A stretch of DNA of 64,000 nt, from positions 310,001 to 374,000 of the forward strand of contig CAWAGB010000006.1 in assembly GCA_963781555.1 (NCBI GenBank). The letters are read 5' to 3'. The DNA is from JAICQM01 sp963781555. GTDB lineage: Bacteria; Chloroflexota; Limnocylindria; QHBO01. The translations under genes and the position numbers were made by a program. This document shows positions 62,076-64,000 of this stretch, in pieces. The notes beneath the pieces are model-generated. The model was not told where the DNA came from and ran no database searches. It saw nothing but the letters and a program-made list of their open reading frames with translations. Each line of letters opens with the position of its first letter. Position 1 is the first letter of the stretch.

Positions 62076-64000
62076 GTGACCCCCAGCGCTCCCGACACGA
62101 ACCTGCGCGCCGTCCTGCGCCAGCTCCCGGCCTCGCCCGGCGTGTACCTCATGAAGGCGGCCGATGGGCGCGTGCTGTATGTCGGCAAGGCGGACCTGCT
62201 GCGCAACCGGGTGCGCAGCTACTTCGGCAGCAAGGCCGGCCTCGACTCGCGAATCATCCGCATGGTCAGCGAGGTGGCAGATGTCGAGTACATCGTCACC
62301 GACACGATCTCCGAGGCGTTCCTGCTCGAGAACAACCTCATCAAGGAGCATCGGCCGCGGTTCAACATCCGCCTCCGCGACGACAAGACGTACCCCTTCG
62401 TCAAGATCACCCTGGGCGAGGACTTCCCGCGCATCGTGCGGACCCGGAAGCTGGCAAGGGACGGCAGCCGCTACTTCGGCCCATACGCCTCTGCGTCGAG
62501 CGTGGACGAGACGCTCAAGCTGCTGCGCAAGATCTTCCCGTTCCGGACCTGCAACCTCGAGATCCCCGACGGCAAGCGCGTCCTCGAGCGGCCGTGCCTG
62601 CTGTACTACATCAACCGTTGCCAGGGGCCCTGCATCCAGGCCATCGAGAAGGCCGAGTACCGCGCCACCATCGGGCGGATCGTGGACTTCCTGGAGGGGA
62701 AGCAGGAGGGCATCGCGGCCGAGCTGCGAGCCGACATGCAGCAGCACTCGGACGGGCTGCGCTTCGAGCAGGCCGCTGCGGCCCGCGACAAGCTCCGCGC
62801 GGTGGAGCGGACGATCGAGCAGCAGAAGGTGTCGGCGTACAGCCGCGCCGAGCAGGACGTCATCGGCCTCGCCCGCGCCGAGGCGGAGGCGTGCCTCCAG
62901 GTGCTGGTGATCCGCAACGGCAAGATGATCGGGCGCGAGCACTTCATCGCCGAGGGCGCACCACCGGAGGTGACCGATGGCGAGGTCCTGTCGTCGTTCC
63001 TGCAGCAGTACTACGCGGCGGTCGAGCGCCCACCGCGCGACGTGCTGGTACCGCTCACGCCGGCGGATGCCGATGGGCTGGCCGCGTTCCTCTCCGACCG
63101 ACGTGGGTCGCGTGTGACGGTCAGCCTGCCGCAGCGTGGTGACAAGCGCCGCCTCGTGGCGCTGGCCACGCAGAATGCGGACGAGGCGCTCTCCAGGGAG
63201 CGGGCCGAGTGGCTGGCCGACCAGGGCCGCCGCGACGAGGCGCTCACGGATCTCGCCGCCGCCCTGGAGCTGGAGCGGCCTGCCCGAGCGGATCGAGTGC
63301 TACGACATGAGCAACATCCAGGGCACCAGCGCGGTCGGCAGCATGGTCGTCTTCGTCAACGGGCGGCCCGAGCCGCGCGAGTACCGCCGCTTCCGGATCC
63401 GATCCGGCGAGACGCCCGACGACTTCCGGATGATGGCCGAGGTGCTCCGCCGTCGGTTCCGCCGCGCCGCGGCGCTGCGCACCGAGACGGGAGCCCTCTC
63501 GCTCGCCGCGGTGGGTGCCGACGAGGCGCCGGAAGGCGACGGGGCAGACGATGATGCGCCGGACATCGCACCCGGCGACGGACCGGTGAGCGGGGAGACC
63601 CGGGCACCGCGCGAGGTCGGCTGGGCGCTGCCGGACCTGGTGATCGTCGACGGCGGCAAGGGGCAGCTCTCCGCAGCCGTGGGTGTGATGGAGGAGCTCG
63701 ACCTGCGGGACGTGCCGCTCGCCGGCCTCGCGAAGCGGTTCGAGGAGCTGTACCTGCCGCATCGGTCCGCACCGATCGTGCTGGACCGCCGCTCCCAGGC
63801 GCTCTACCTCGTGCAGCGGCTGCGCGACGAGGCGCATCGGTTCGCCATCACCTACCACCGCGACGTGCGCGGCAAGCGCGCGCTGCGCAGCGAGCTGGAC
63901 GACATCGCGGGCATCGGTCCGGCGCGCAAGAAGGCGCTCCTCAAGCGATTCGGCAGCGTGCGGAAGATCCGCGAGGCATCGGTCGAGGAAGTGGCGGCCA
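62076..64000 (+). CDS. uvrC: Excinuclease ABC subunit C, one frameshift, 3' end outside window
   Basis: About 640 residues are visible. The GIY-YIG nuclease (PGVYLMKAADGRVLYVGKAD) makes the 3' cut; the middle UVR domain (RADMQQHSDGLRFEQAAAAR) binds UvrB; after a frame change near 63270-63280 the RNase H-like nuclease begins ERIECYDMSNIQGTSAVGSM and DLVIVDGGKGQL; the helix-hairpin-helix GIGPARKKALLKRFG is at the edge. The four cysteines FRTCNLE, ERPCLL, NRCQGPC may bind an iron-sulfur cluster. The frame is still open at 64000. Confidence 0.95.

Overview
ORGANISM. This is high-GC bacterial chromosome (roughly 70% G+C by eye) with almost every base coding, many 1-4 bp gene overlaps (ATGA, GTGA, TGATG), a class II tRNA-Leu with encoded CCA, ECF sigma/anti-sigma pairs, an LCP cell-wall ligase and Tad-pilus genes. 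I see no phage, CRISPR array, insertion sequence or plasmid backbone. The gene set (DUF885 protein, small zinc ribbons, paired J-domain proteins, many VOC and alpha/beta-hydrolase genes, Rieske oxygenase, MASE1 diguanylate cyclase) fits a free-living aerobic, probably monoderm member of the Chloroflexota or a related terrestrial lineage. That assignment is inference; no rRNA is present to settle it. LAYOUT. 1-6 kb: end of a GT4 glycosyltransferase, J-domain protein, DUF885 protein, EamA exporter, IMPase-family phosphatase, small zinc ribbon and alpha/beta hydrolase. 6-12 kb: ECF sigma / large membrane anti-sigma-like protein / small membrane protein operon, M3 peptidase, VOC and TPR proteins. 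12-25 kb: an accessory stretch of short, independently promoted genes: a cysteine-repeat surface protein, zf-UBP protein, five VOC proteins in the wider region, four alpha/beta hydrolases, SMP-30 lactonase, an ArsR/SRPBCC module with a clear operator, AraC, winged-helix (HTH_42), DUF1801, NmrA-like and two DHFR/RibD-like reductases. 25-29.5 kb: dnaE. 29.5-39 kb: diguanylate cyclase, polar amino-acid ABC transporter, a badly frameshifted Rieske oxygenase, acyltransferase 3, nitrilase and membrane proteins. 39.7-41.6 kb: tRNA-Leu(CAA), second ECF sigma/anti-sigma pair, second J-domain protein. 41.7-64 kb: a DNA-repair-rich block: polA, mutM, coaE, uvrB, uracil-DNA glycosylase, uvrA, UvrD/Rep helicase, NUDIX and uvrC (cut by the window end), interrupted by Tad-pilus genes, a GH1 beta-glucosidase and an LCP protein. 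HOW IT WORKS TOGETHER. The most coherent unit is DNA maintenance: UvrA, UvrB and UvrC make the nucleotide-excision incision, UvrD-type helicase and Pol I finish it, and MutM, the glycosylase and NUDIX act on damaged bases or nucleotides. Pol I has lost its proofreading residues while DnaE keeps all nine PHP metal ligands, so replication proofreading probably lies in DnaE. TWO GLOBAL SIGNALS. (i) At least 18 first-in-operon genes have a TANNNT hexamer ending 6-8 nt before the start codon with no Shine-Dalgarno, the signature of leaderless mRNAs. (ii) The heptamer ACCGATG/CATCGGT occurs more than 80 times across both strands, far above expectation from composition, and abuts the -10 hexamer in several promoters. 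QUALITY. At least eight genes, including essential dnaE and uvrC, carry apparent single-site frameshifts (the DUF885 and Rieske genes carry three or more), so the sequence most likely contains indel errors; start/stop coordinates of those genes span the reconstructed gene.
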